DNA from: Phycisphaerae bacterium
GTDB lineage: Bacteria > Planctomycetota > Phycisphaerae > UBA1845 > UTPLA1
Assembly: GCA_016935885.1 (NCBI GenBank)
Contig: JAFGQA010000154.1
Coordinates: 1 to 64,000, forward strand
Reading direction: 5' to 3'
DNA length: 64,000 nucleotides
How positions within the stretch are numbered: the stretch's first letter is position 1; each line of letters opens with the position of its first letter. Below the pieces are notes generated by a model. The model searched no databases. It was not told where the DNA came from and was given only the letters and a program-made list of their open reading frames with translations. Shown here piece by piece: positions 26,063 through 34,900 of the stretch. The translations under genes and the position numbers were made by a program.

Positions 26063-27032
26063 GTCTTCAACCTCCAACTCGGCAACCGGCCTGCTCGAGG
26101 CGCGGCCGTGCCGTACACACATCGGAGCCCGAGAGCCCCGCCGATCATGAACCCCCACACGGGGTCCGGAATATGACGGTCTTCACGCCCCACGTATCGG
26201 GCGGCACACGCCGGCCCTTTAGGAAAGGGAAAAAGAGGACTTTGCTTGTTGAAATGACCGATTGACGCTCGGCCCCGTAGCACCGCATTTGCCTCAACGG
26301 CGCAACGCGAGGCAGGGAACGCACGCTGCTCTGAGAATAGAATTGATATGTCACCGCGGCTCGTTTTATCGGACAACGATCCACCGCGAGCGCCGCCCGT
26401 TCTCATCCAAAGCGGCGAGCAATGCGATCATGGCGTCCTGGGCCGAGAATCCGTTCGTGTTTGGTGGCGTGGCATGGGTACGCGGAGCCGCCGGCGGCGG
26501 CGGAGCTTACCCGTGGACATCCGACGCTCCGCCGAGAATCCCTTCTCGGCCCCACACGCAGCGGATCCCTACTTTGCAGCGCTTGGAGGAAGGGATTTCC
26601 CTGGCTTTGGGTGCGAGAAGGGATTCTCGCACCAGCCGCCGCGTATGGGTGCGAGAAGGGATTCTCGCACCAGCAGGATTTCCCTGGCTTTGGGCGCGAG
26701 AAGGGATTCTCGCACCGGCAGGATTTCCCTGGCTTTGGGTGCGAGAAGGGATTCTCGCACCAGCAGGGAAGGGATTCTCGCACCAGCCGCCGCAAGGGCG
26801 GGCCGCCCGTGGCACACAAGCCGCCCGTGTCACAAAAATCGACCGCCGCCGGAAGCGTCACGCGCCCCTCGGGAGGCCGCTGACAGTCGTTGGTGGTCGA
26901 CGACCGCCGCCGGGACGCTTATCATGCCCAACGTGCCTCCGGGGCGGGCGCAGGGCAGACAACGAGGATACGGCGTGAGCGAACGCCGACACAGACACGG
27001 CTCAGATGAGCGAGAACGCGGGGATAGACCCC
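26063..27032. other. Divergent spacer between gspG and trxB, mostly repeats
   Basis: No gene is supported. The gspG-proximal half (26063-26430) is unique sequence with a small CCCTTTAGGAAAGGG hairpin near 26217 and presumably holds the gspG promoter, which I could not pinpoint. The rest is repeat array (26440-26830), followed by about 170 bp upstream of trxB. Confidence 0.7.
26440..26830. repeat. Palindromic tandem array, GTGCGAGAAGGGATTCTCGCAC units
   Basis: A copy of the GTGTTTGGTGGCGTGGCATG repeat opens the array. Five hairpin units follow, at about 26531, 26610, 26649, 26693 and 26739, plus a partial one near 26770. The last full ones alternate with AGGATTTCCCTGGCTTTGGG at a 44-46-bp period. 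It closes with GGGCGGGCCGCCCGTGGCAC. Confidence 0.88.
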
Positions 27033-28064
27033 ATGGCAAACCTTGAGAAGGTCATCATCGTCGGATCGGGACCCGCCGGTTGGACCGCCGCGATCTACGC
27101 CGCCCGGGCGAACCTGCAACCGTTGGTCTTCGCTGGAAGGCCGAAGAGCGTCCCGTCGTTGGTCTTGCCAGGCGGGCAGCTCATGCTCACGACCGACGTG
27201 GAGAACTACCCGGGCTTCCCGGAGGGCGTGACCGGGCCCGAGATGATGTCCCGCTTCGAGCGGCAGGCCGTGCGGTTTGGCACGCGGATCGTCACGGACG
27301 ACGGCTTGAGTCCGGACGTGTCGAATCCCGACGGCGGCCACACGGCGAAGTACCACGACTGCAAGGCAGTGGACCTCAAGTCGCGCCCATTCAAAGTCAT
27401 TGGCGAGGACGACGCCGTGTACGAGACGCACGCCGTCATCATCGCCACGGGCGCCACGGCCAACTGGCTGGGCTTGGAGAACGAACAGCGTCTGGCCAGA
27501 ACCGGCGGCGGCGTCAGCGCGTGCGCGGTCTGCGACGGGGCCATGCCGATGTTCCGGGACAAGGAGCTTGCCGTCGTGGGCGGCGGTGACTCAGCCGTCG
27601 AGGAGGCAAGCTACCTGACGAAGTTCGCCGGCAAGGTCTACATGATCCACCGCCGCGACGCGTTGCGGGCGAGCAGAATCATGGCCAACCGGGCCGAGGA
27701 CAACCCCAAGATCGAGATCCTGTGGAACAAGGTCGTGGTGGACGTCCTCGGCGAGGCGAGCATCACCGGTGTGCTGTTGAAAGACACGAAGACGGAAGAA
27801 ACAAGCGAGTTGCCGCTCAGCGGGCTGTTTATGGGCATCGGCCACACACCCGCCACGACGTTCCTGAACGGCCAACTCGACCTGGACGAGAAGGGCTACA
27901 TCAAGCTGAGGGATCCGTATCGAACCACGACAAGCGTCGAAGGCGTCTTCGCCGCGGGCGACGTGGCCGACAGCGTCTATCGCCAGGCCGTCACCGCCGC
28001 CGCCATGGGCTGCAAGGCGGCCATCGACGCCGAGCGCTGGCTGGCGGAAAAGGATGTTTTGTAG
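27033..28064 (+). CDS. trxB: Thioredoxin reductase (NADPH)
   Basis: TrxB passes electrons from NADPH via FAD to thioredoxin. The 343 residues show the FAD site IIVGSGPAGWTAAIYAARA, the redox disulfide CAVC in SACAVCDGAMPMF, the NADPH site VVGGGDSAVEEASYL, and the C-terminal FAD motif GVFAAGDVADSVYRQ. CAVC is an accepted variant of CATC. ATG 27033 begins the conserved fold; an in-frame ATG at 27006 would add nine residues. The AhpD-like UGA-containing gene follows 56 bp later in the same direction, suggesting a joint peroxide-defence unit. Confidence 0.96.
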   Translation: MANLEKVIIVGSGPAGWTAAIYAARANLQPLVFAGRPKSVPSLVLPGGQLMLTTDVENYPGFPEGVTGPEMMSRFERQAVRFGTRIVTDDGLSPDVSNPDGGHTAKYHDCKAVDLKSRPFKVIGEDDAVYETHAVIIATGATANWLGLENEQRLARTGGGVSACAVCDGAMPMFRDKELAVVGGGDSAVEEASYLTKFAGKVYMIHRRDALRASRIMANRAEDNPKIEILWNKVVVDVLGEASITGVLLKDTKTEETSELPLSGLFMGIGHTPATTFLNGQLDLDEKGYIKLRDPYRTTTSVEGVFAAGDVADSVYRQAVTAAAMGCKAAIDAERWLAEKDVL

Positions 28065-28120
28065 TCGAATCCAGCCGGCGGCTTCCTGGGGATGTACACG
28101 GGACGTTCAAGGAGACGGCC

Positions 28121-28681
28121 ATGGCATTCATTTCCTATGCCGACAGCAAACCGCTCGATCCAGAACTGGCGGAGGTGTACGAGCGAATCCGCGATCGGGC
28201 CAGCGGACTGGTGCCGAACATTCTGCGGATTCACGGGTACAGCCCCGCCGCCTTGCGGGCCCACTTCGACCTGTATAAGGCGCTGATGGTCAAACGGTCC
28301 GAGCTATCGCGGGCCCAGCGGGAGATGATCGCCATCGTCGTCTCGCAGATAAACGGTTGCTTTTACTGACTGGAGCACCACGGGGCGTCGCTCCGTCAAC
28401 TCGTCAAGGACGATTCCCTCGTCGTTCGGATGCAGTCCGACTACCGTGGTGCCGATCTCAGCCCGGCCGACCGGGTGATGCTGGACTACTGCGCGAAGCT
28501 GACGCGCACCCCGCACGAGATGACGCGGGCCGACGCAGACGGTCTGCGCGAGGCCGGATTCTCCGACGCGGCGATTCTCGACATCTGTCTGGTGGCCGCC
28601 TACTTCGCATTCGTCAATCGAATCGCCGACGGCCTGGGCGTCGAGATGGAGAGCCAGTCGCGCGGCGGCGCGAAGGCGTGA
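28121..28681 (+). CDS. AhpD-like peroxidase-related protein, candidate selenoprotein (UGA = Sec83)
   Basis: Carboxymuconolactone decarboxylase/AhpD fold proteins reduce peroxides through a CxxC site. This frame runs MAFISYADSKPLDPEL through EMIAIVVSQINGCFY, meets TGA at 28367-28369, and continues without shift as LEHHGASLRQLVKDD to a TGA stop at 28681. The peroxidase-related family normally reads NGCxYCxxHHG, so the TGA replaces exactly the second cysteine (C80, U83). The total of 186 residues fits the family. GGAG lies 6 nt before the ATG. A hairpin at 28380-28396 could be the SECIS. The alternative is a nonsense mutation or sequencing error. No Sec machinery is visible in the window. Confidence 0.85.
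28380..28396 (+). promoter_or_regulatory. SECIS-like hairpin after the UGA of the AhpD-like gene
   Basis: Sequence ACGGGGC-GTC-GCTCCGT forms seven pairs (one G-U) closed by a GTC triloop. The loop G is the 18th base after the TGA, inside the 16-37-nt window usual for bacterial SECIS elements, and GU starts the loop as in the SelB-binding loop of E. coli fdhF. It was folded by eye only. Confidence 0.65.
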
Positions 28682-28955
28682 TGGGCGGCAGGTCCGGGGC
28701 CCGCCTCGTGTTCACGCATCCACCGTATTGGCTTCCATAGAAGGCTCGATCGGTCACTTCCCGTCAGTCTTGCCTCGTGCTGAACTCGTGTTCTCGACAT
28801 CCTCCGACGGCGGGACCGTGAATCGATCGGCGGGCAGATGCAAATCAATGACGGTATTGCATAATGAACTCCCTCTTCTCCGTATGGTTTGATGACGACC
28901 CCGCCTTGCATCCTCGGCCATGCCGGTCACGTTGCAGCCGTGCAGGTCCTCCAGC
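28682..28955. other. Spacer between the AhpD-like gene and hicB
   Basis: About 270 bp hold no gene with family sequence. Short frames exist on the minus strand but show no recognisable domain or ribosome site. No strong hairpin was seen. Confidence 0.6.
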
Positions 28956-29174
28956 CTACCCTGCCTGATAGAACGCTGGACGATAACATGGGATCGGGAT
29001 CGGTTTTCGGATTGCCTTGGCCGCTTCGATCCATGCTTCTTTCGCTTTGAGCGCTTCCCGAAGTGCGGCCTCTGGTGTGTCCCCAAGGGCTGAGCAAGCT
29101 TCAAGATCGGGGATATCGGCGACGTAAGCTTCGTCTTCCTCGCTGTAGAAGATGTTGATGTGGTAGTCTTTCAT
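28956..29174 (-). CDS. hicB: HicB-family antitoxin-like protein
   Basis: The 72 residues show the HicB partial RNase-H fold: INIFYSEEDEAYVADIPDLEACSALGDTPEAALREALKAKEAW. HicB binds and neutralises HicA. No DNA-binding C-terminal domain follows; the tail is IPIPCYRPAFYQAG, so this is the short form. Its ATG overlaps the upstream hicA stop (ATGA), which fits a coupled toxin-antitoxin pair. Confidence 0.9.
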   Translation of the reverse strand: MKDYHINIFYSEEDEAYVADIPDLEACSALGDTPEAALREALKAKEAWIEAAKAIRKPIPIPCYRPAFYQAG

Positions 29175-29425
29175 CTGTCTTCCTCCAGGCGAAGGTCGTG
29201 CCGTTCTACGAGTCGCAGGAACTGTCGAATCTGGTATGGTTTCGCTTCGCCATTCACCTCTTGGATGTTGATCAGCTCCGGAACGTCCGGGTGCTTGAAG
29301 ATGTGGTGGCTGCCGCTGGTGCGGTCCAGTTCGAAACCGAACGCCTGCAACAGGCTGGTAAAATCCCCAAATCTGACGTTTCTCGGGTTGACCAGCAGAA
29401 GGCGTAGTAGTCTCCGATGGTTCAT
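29171..29425 (-). CDS. hicA: HicA-family mRNA interferase toxin-like protein
   Basis: HicA toxins cleave mRNA with a dsRBD-like fold and a catalytic His. The 84 residues contain LLQAFGFELDRTSGSHHIFKHP, with the GSHHIFKHP catalytic block, and IQEVNGEAKPYQIRQFLRLVE. The length is typical. The first gene of the pair is the toxin, as in many hicAB loci. A MITE-like element lies 34 bp upstream. Confidence 0.9.
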   Translation of the reverse strand: MNHRRLLRLLLVNPRNVRFGDFTSLLQAFGFELDRTSGSHHIFKHPDVPELINIQEVNGEAKPYQIRQFLRLVERHDLRLEEDR

Positions 29426-29458
29426 GTGCTGTATGCTAAGATCGGCCGGCGAGCCGGT

Positions 29459-29564
29459 CTAGCAGCCCGTGGTAAAAGGGAAAACAGCAGTTCGGAAACA
29501 CCGTTCCTGACCGTGAGAACCACCGGCGAGACGCCGGTGCCACAGTTTTGCCACGGCCTGCTAG
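29459..29564. mobile_element. MITE-like element, copy 2 (106 bp)
   Basis: The ends CTAGCAGCCCGTGG and CCACGGCCTGCTAG are inverted, and the interior is the same as at 25550-25655 with a few substitutions. It lies between hicA and the end of the radical SAM gene. Confidence 0.87.
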
Positions 29565-29607
29565 GTTTCGCACGCCTGGTCGCCGCCCGGACCGGTTCGC
29601 AAATGTT

Positions 29608-31479
29608 CTACCGAGCCTCGACGTGCCGCGGCACGATCCCCGCCGCCGGCTTGGCCTGTCCCGTCTTGACGAACACGCCGTCGTACTGTCGCTCCAGGAA
29701 GTCGCGCCTCGGGCCGGAGCGGATGTGGTCCCACGGCAGGATCTCCGTGTAGGCCCGCTCGCGGTGGGCGTACCAATCGGGGTCGATGCCGGTCTCGTCG
29801 AATGCCCGCCGCCAGGTCGCGAAGTTGAAATGCTCATCCCAGCCGTCGAACCGGGCGCCAAGGTGGTACGCCCTCTCGATCACGGGTCCCAGGCGCCGGT
29901 CACCACGGGCCAGGACCGCCTCGAGGATGGATCGCTCCGGATCGTGCGTCGTCACCCTGACGGCCCTCAGGCGGTTCCCGTGCCGCACCTCGGAGAGGAT
30001 CCGCCGGGCGTTCTCGAAGTACTCCACCCGTCGCTGCGCCGCCCACTGGAGCGGCGTATGCGGCTTGGGCACCAGCCAGCCGACGCTCGCCGTGATGTTC
30101 GCCGGCGACTTGCCGAGCTTCTTGCGGGCCAGCGACATCTCGACGGACAATTCGTGAATCGCCCGGATGTCGTCCTCCGTCTCACCGGGGAAGCCGACCA
30201 TGAAGTAGCACTTGACCCGTCGCCAGCCGGCCTTGTACGCCCCCAGCAGCCCGTCCATCAGGTCACCGTCGGTCACCTTCTTCTGGATCGCGGCACGGAG
30301 TTCGTCCCTGGCGGCCTCGACAGCAATGGTCAGACCCGACTTGCGAACGCTGCTCGCCATCCATGGGATGTCCCGCAACATCTTATCGACGCGCAGCGAT
30401 GGCACGGAGATGTTCACGTGCCGTGGCGCGAAGCGCTCGTTGATCCTCGATGCCAGCTCCTTCAAATGGGGGTAATCACCGGTAGAGAGGCTCAGCAAGC
30501 CAAGTTCCGAGTAGCCGGTTGAGCGGTACTGTTCCTCGGCGATTCGCAAGATGGCCTCGACGGAACGCACGTGGATCGGTCGCTTGGTGTACCCCGCATG
30601 ACAGAACAGGCACCGTTGTGGGCAGCCGCGCATGATCTCTATGGCCATGCGGTCGTGGACGGTTTGGATGTACGGCACCAGCGGCCGCACCGGAAACGGC
30701 GCGGTCTCGAAACCCGGCGTTCTGCACCGTTCGATCCGCGCCGGCAAGCCGGTCGTCCTGGGAGTCATGCGGCGGATTGCCCCGTGGTGGCCAATGGTCC
30801 CGTCGTCGTGATAGCAAACGTCGTACAGGCTTGGCGCGTAGATCCATGGGAATTGCCTTGCCATGATGGGAATCATGTCGCGCCGGGGCACGCCGTTCGC
30901 CTTCAACTCTTTGTACAGCTCGATGATGGCTGCCAGGGACTCCTCACCGTCGCCGATGACGACGAGGTCGAGGAAGTCCGCGACCGGCTCGGGGTTGTCC
31001 GCCTGCGGACCGCCGGCGATGACCAACGGATGCGTGTCGTCCCGTTCGTCGGCGCGCAGTGGAATGCCCGCCAGATCGAGCATCAGCAGGAAGTTGGTGA
31101 ACGCCATCTCGTATTGCAGGGAGACGGCGAAGATGTCGGCCGACGCGACCGGCTGGCGTGTGTCCCACGTGAACAGGGGGAGTCGGTCGGCCCGCATGAT
31201 CCGCTCGGCGTCGATCCACGGTGTGTAGCAGCGCTCCGCGCAGACGCCCGATGTCTGGTTGGCCAGCCAATAGAGGATCTGGCAGCCCAGGTTGGACATG
31301 CCGATCTCATACGCGTCCGGAAACGCCACGACGATGCGGACGTCGGCCCGCCCCCAGTCGCCGTCCCTGACCAACTGGTTGACCTCCCGGCCGATGTACT
31401 GTGCCGGTCGCGTCACGCGCGGCAGGATGACACAACTGACCCGATCTGCCAATGACTGGGACACGCCGGTTTGCTCCAA
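29608..31479 (-). CDS. B12-binding radical SAM protein (TIGR03960-type family)
   Basis: The N-terminal part resembles a cobalamin-binding domain (IVVAFPDAYEIGMSNLGCQILY, AGGPQADNPEPVADF). A radical SAM core follows with C286xxxC290xxC293 in MRGCPQRCLFCHAGY, which binds the 4Fe-4S cluster and SAM. The 623-residue length and the motif order match the widespread family of unknown reaction that often sits beside a DUF2344 protein. No DUF2344 gene is in this window. The product is cytoplasmic; the substrate is unknown. Confidence 0.9.
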   Translation of the reverse strand: MEQTGVSQSLADRVSCVILPRVTRPAQYIGREVNQLVRDGDWGRADVRIVVAFPDAYEIGMSNLGCQILYWLANQTSGVCAERCYTPWIDAERIMRADRLPLFTWDTRQPVASADIFAVSLQYEMAFTNFLLMLDLAGIPLRADERDDTHPLVIAGGPQADNPEPVADFLDLVVIGDGEESLAAIIELYKELKANGVPRRDMIPIMARQFPWIYAPSLYDVCYHDDGTIGHHGAIRRMTPRTTGLPARIERCRTPGFETAPFPVRPLVPYIQTVHDRMAIEIMRGCPQRCLFCHAGYTKRPIHVRSVEAILRIAEEQYRSTGYSELGLLSLSTGDYPHLKELASRINERFAPRHVNISVPSLRVDKMLRDIPWMASSVRKSGLTIAVEAARDELRAAIQKKVTDGDLMDGLLGAYKAGWRRVKCYFMVGFPGETEDDIRAIHELSVEMSLARKKLGKSPANITASVGWLVPKPHTPLQWAAQRRVEYFENARRILSEVRHGNRLRAVRVTTHDPERSILEAVLARGDRRLGPVIERAYHLGARFDGWDEHFNFATWRRAFDETGIDPDWYAHRERAYTEILPWDHIRSGPRRDFLERQYDGVFVKTGQAKPAAGIVPRHVEAR

Positions 31480-31965
31480 TGTTGGCTCACCGTCCGAAGA
31501 ACGCCCCCTAGGCGCCCTTGCTCCCCCGCCGCTCCCTCACGGTCGCGGTTCCGATCGGCGACAACGGCCGCGTGCCGCACGGTCCGAACGGACGCTGACG
31601 AGGGGCTTACCAGACACGTGGTCCGGGCCTAGAATCACACGGAAAGCGTACGCAACTGAACGCCTCGCGGACCATGATGATTCCTCGCGACCTACCAGGC
31701 AAGGTGGACGGCCGACTGGTCACCATCGCTGCCGCCGCGTGAGGAGGTCACAGACCCCATTCTGGGGACCTTCCGCGTCGTCCTCCGTGCCCGGGGAGTT
31801 TTTCCAAAGTACTTGCTGGGGCCAGGGTTGTGACATCCGGAACCCTTGACCGAGCCACCCCTAACGGGATAGGATAAGCAACAGAGGGGTTTCTGTACGT
31901 CATGCCAGCAGGACGCGTCGGGGGGACTGCGAGCGAAGACCTGCCCAGCGTTTGGAGGTGAACCT
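31480..31965. other. Divergent spacer before the FG-GAP gene
   Basis: The 486 bp contain no gene. Near 31520-31560 there is a copy of the GCTCCCTCACGGTCGCGG repeat common in such genomes. GGAGGTGAACCTG just before 31966 is the ribosome site of the next gene. Promoters for both flanking genes must lie here, but I could not pick them. Confidence 0.6.
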
Positions 31966-34900
31966 GTGATGAGTTGTCGTCTGTCAATCCATCGAAACAT
32001 GGTCGCGGTCTGCTTAGGCGGCTGCCTTCTTGGGCTGTCGCTCGGTCTGACCTGCCTGCCGGGAGGCGATGCCCCGTTTGATCCTACAGTTCCCGCAGGC
32101 AATCGACCTCCGCGGATCATCATCACAGACATCATCACGCCCTCGGGCGACAACTTCGCCCAGCAGGGCGAGCCCATCACCGTGGTGTTCTCAGGAGAGG
32201 ACGGCGAGGACACGGCCACGGTGCGGGTTTTCGCCTCGACGTCGCCGAATCCAACGCCGGCGGACGAGATCACCATCATGCAAGGTTTTGCCCTCGGTCC
32301 CGGTGCGGCTACAGGGACGGCGAGATGGAACACGAGTGACGTCGTGGTTGGGACCTATTACGTCTTTGCTGAGATCGACGATCGGACGTACGACACGGGC
32401 GACGGCTCCGGCAACGCGCCCGTCCGTGTCACCGCGAGCGATCCCGTGACCATTTCGCAGGCGGGCACGGCGCCGGAGAACGGCTCGCCGACCATCGAGA
32501 TGAAGCTCCCGTCCGCTGACGCCGGCGTCAGCAACAAGGACTTCGTCACGATTCGTTTTCTGGTCAAGGACCCCAACAGCGACACAGACGACATCGCGCT
32601 CACGTACTACTTCGACACCGACCGCAGTGTGGCGAACGACGCGGTCCATCTATTCGACGCTTCGCTTGAGAATCAGACCGACCTGGACAACCGCACCATC
32701 TCGGCGGTTCTCCGGCAGGAGTTCCTGAACGCAGGCATCGCACTCTCCTCATCAGCCTCCGTCTCGGTGCAGGAATCGGGCAACGCGTGGCGCATCTTGG
32801 ACGTCCTGCGCAGTTACACGATCACGAATATCGGCAACCGGCTAAAGGTTGAGGACGTCACCGACGCGCCGCTGGTGGTGGGGACGGACACCGTTACCGC
32901 GGGCACGACGGCACCCGATCAATTCATCCAGATGCAATTGGACGTCGAGATCGACCTTGACCAGTTGCGGTTCCGCCGGGAGACCGACGAGGGGGGTCGT
33001 CCGTTGCCGTATTACGTCCGCGTGCGTGCGGATGACGGCAACGGCGGCGTAGTGGACAAGTATGCCGTGGGGGCGGTCCGCGTGCTGGCCTCCGCGTATG
33101 ACGTGGTGGATCTCAAGGGCGTCGGCGGATGGGTGGCTGGCGCAACTTGGCAGGGGTTCAACGGATTCCCCAATGACGAATCCCGGGGGAGTCGCGCTGG
33201 AAGTGCGTTCGCCGCGTTGGATGATCTGGACGGAGACGGTTTGGATGATTTCGCGATCGCTTCACGAACGGCAAGTCCCAGTCAAAGGGCCGGCGTGGGC
33301 GAAGTTACTCTGGTCTACGGCCGTTCGCGGTGGGTGGACCCGGATAGCCCCACGCCCCAAGACGCCCAAGGCCGCTATGCCGGCGTGATCGATCTGAACA
33401 CGGCGGGCACGATTGTGCCTTTTCCAGAGGATGATGGCCGTTTCGGGCGCGTGTTCTATATCCGCGGCACGACCATGCCGGGCCAAGCCGTCTGGCGTGC
33501 CGACGATGACGACGACGGCGGCGGTTTCGCATCGGGTTGCGGCAGCCTGGGCGTCATCTCGATGGTGATGATGCCGGACATCACCGGCGACGGCGTCGAT
33601 GAGTTGCTTGTCGGATCACCCTTTGTCGATGATGTTGCTGATTTCGAGGACCTCGATCCTTGTGACAACTGCACCTTCACCGACGACCAATCCCCCTCGC
33701 TGACCTGCTTCGGCGACCCTGAGTTCACCAACGAACCCATCTCGACGGACGTGGACGATATCCAACCCGACAGCGGGCCTCTCGACGGCAACACCGACGG
33801 CTGGTTGCCCCTCAATCCGGCTAACGTCGGGCCATTCACCCAGCCAAACGTCGAAATGGATATCGAGGGGCGCCTCCTATCGCTGGCCACTTTCCGCGTA
33901 TTCATCGAGGGCACCGTCGAGGCTGACGAGGAGGTTCACTTCGGTCCGTTCACAGCTCGGATTCAGCTTGAGAATGTAAACGGCCCATACCGAGACGTAA
34001 CGATCGTGCCGGATCCGGACGAAGGCCAGTTCGGTGGTGAAGGCAACCCAGTGATGATCATATTCTCGGTGCAGGATTCCAAGATCGGCAACACCGATCC
34101 GGCGACGGATCCGGTGCCGCCCTCGGTGTACGACGGCGTATTCAACATCTTTCTCAGATTGCCCACCGATTATCCAACAGGTCAGATAAGCATCGAGACG
34201 TTCCGGGTAGAAGTCACGGGCCTCATCGTGCAGCCGGAGACCCACGCGATCCAGTACACGTACTTGGATGGGCTGCCTCCTTTTGGGATACCGTTTCCAG
34301 TCTCCAACAACGAGAGTTGCGCGGATATCGAGCCGATCCCGGTCGATTTGCGCTTGATTGGGGAACAGGCGCCGGCCGACCCCCCCATGAACCGCAGTGA
34401 AGATGTCAACAATCGTGACGGTCAGTTGTGTGACGCCTTGGGCGTCTTCGGCAGGAACGTTGGCCTGACCAACGACGACCCTGGCACGCCGCGCCGCCCC
34501 GGCTACAGGTCCGGCATTGTCTATGTCGCCGCTGGTGACGAATTGGTGATGACCACCAACGAGGAGGGCCTTTACAACGGTGACGGGTGCCAAAACGTGG
34601 GCCTCGGGAACTTCGGGCAGGAACCGCGTGGCCACGGCTGTGGAGAGAGCATTCGCGGAGCCCGATTCCGCGGCGCGTGGTACCAGCCTGACGGGCGCGA
34701 CGGGGCCCTTGGACCGATGCCCGGTCCTTATGACCCTTATTCGCTGTTTGGCTACACCATTGATGTGATGCCGGACATCAACACGTATTACGGCGACACG
34801 GAGTTGCTCATCTCCTCGCCGGCGGGAGGCAGGTACGCCGACGTCATGAGAGTGGACCTGAGCGATGCCCTGATGGGCTCCTACGTCGCGGCGGACGGGA

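Noticed and set aside
23600..26800. CRISPR-like arrays at 23.6 and 26.6 kb
   Set aside because: The units are palindromic and vary. The intervening sequence is itself repeated rather than unique spacers, and there are no cas genes.
28121..28681. Reading the AhpD-like gene as a simple nonsense pseudogene
   Set aside because: The TGA falls exactly on a catalytic Cys, the frame on both sides is intact, a SECIS-like hairpin follows, and a second gene in the window shows the same pattern. The alternative is kept as a stated refutation.
28754..29104. A 116-codon minus-strand frame overlapping hicB
   Set aside because: It overlaps hicB in another frame, is basic and low in hydrophobic residues, and has no ribosome site or family sequence.
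31692..32333. A 213-codon minus-strand frame across the FG-GAP gene start
   Set aside because: It is antisense to the signal peptide and ribosome site of the FG-GAP gene and has no recognisable domain.
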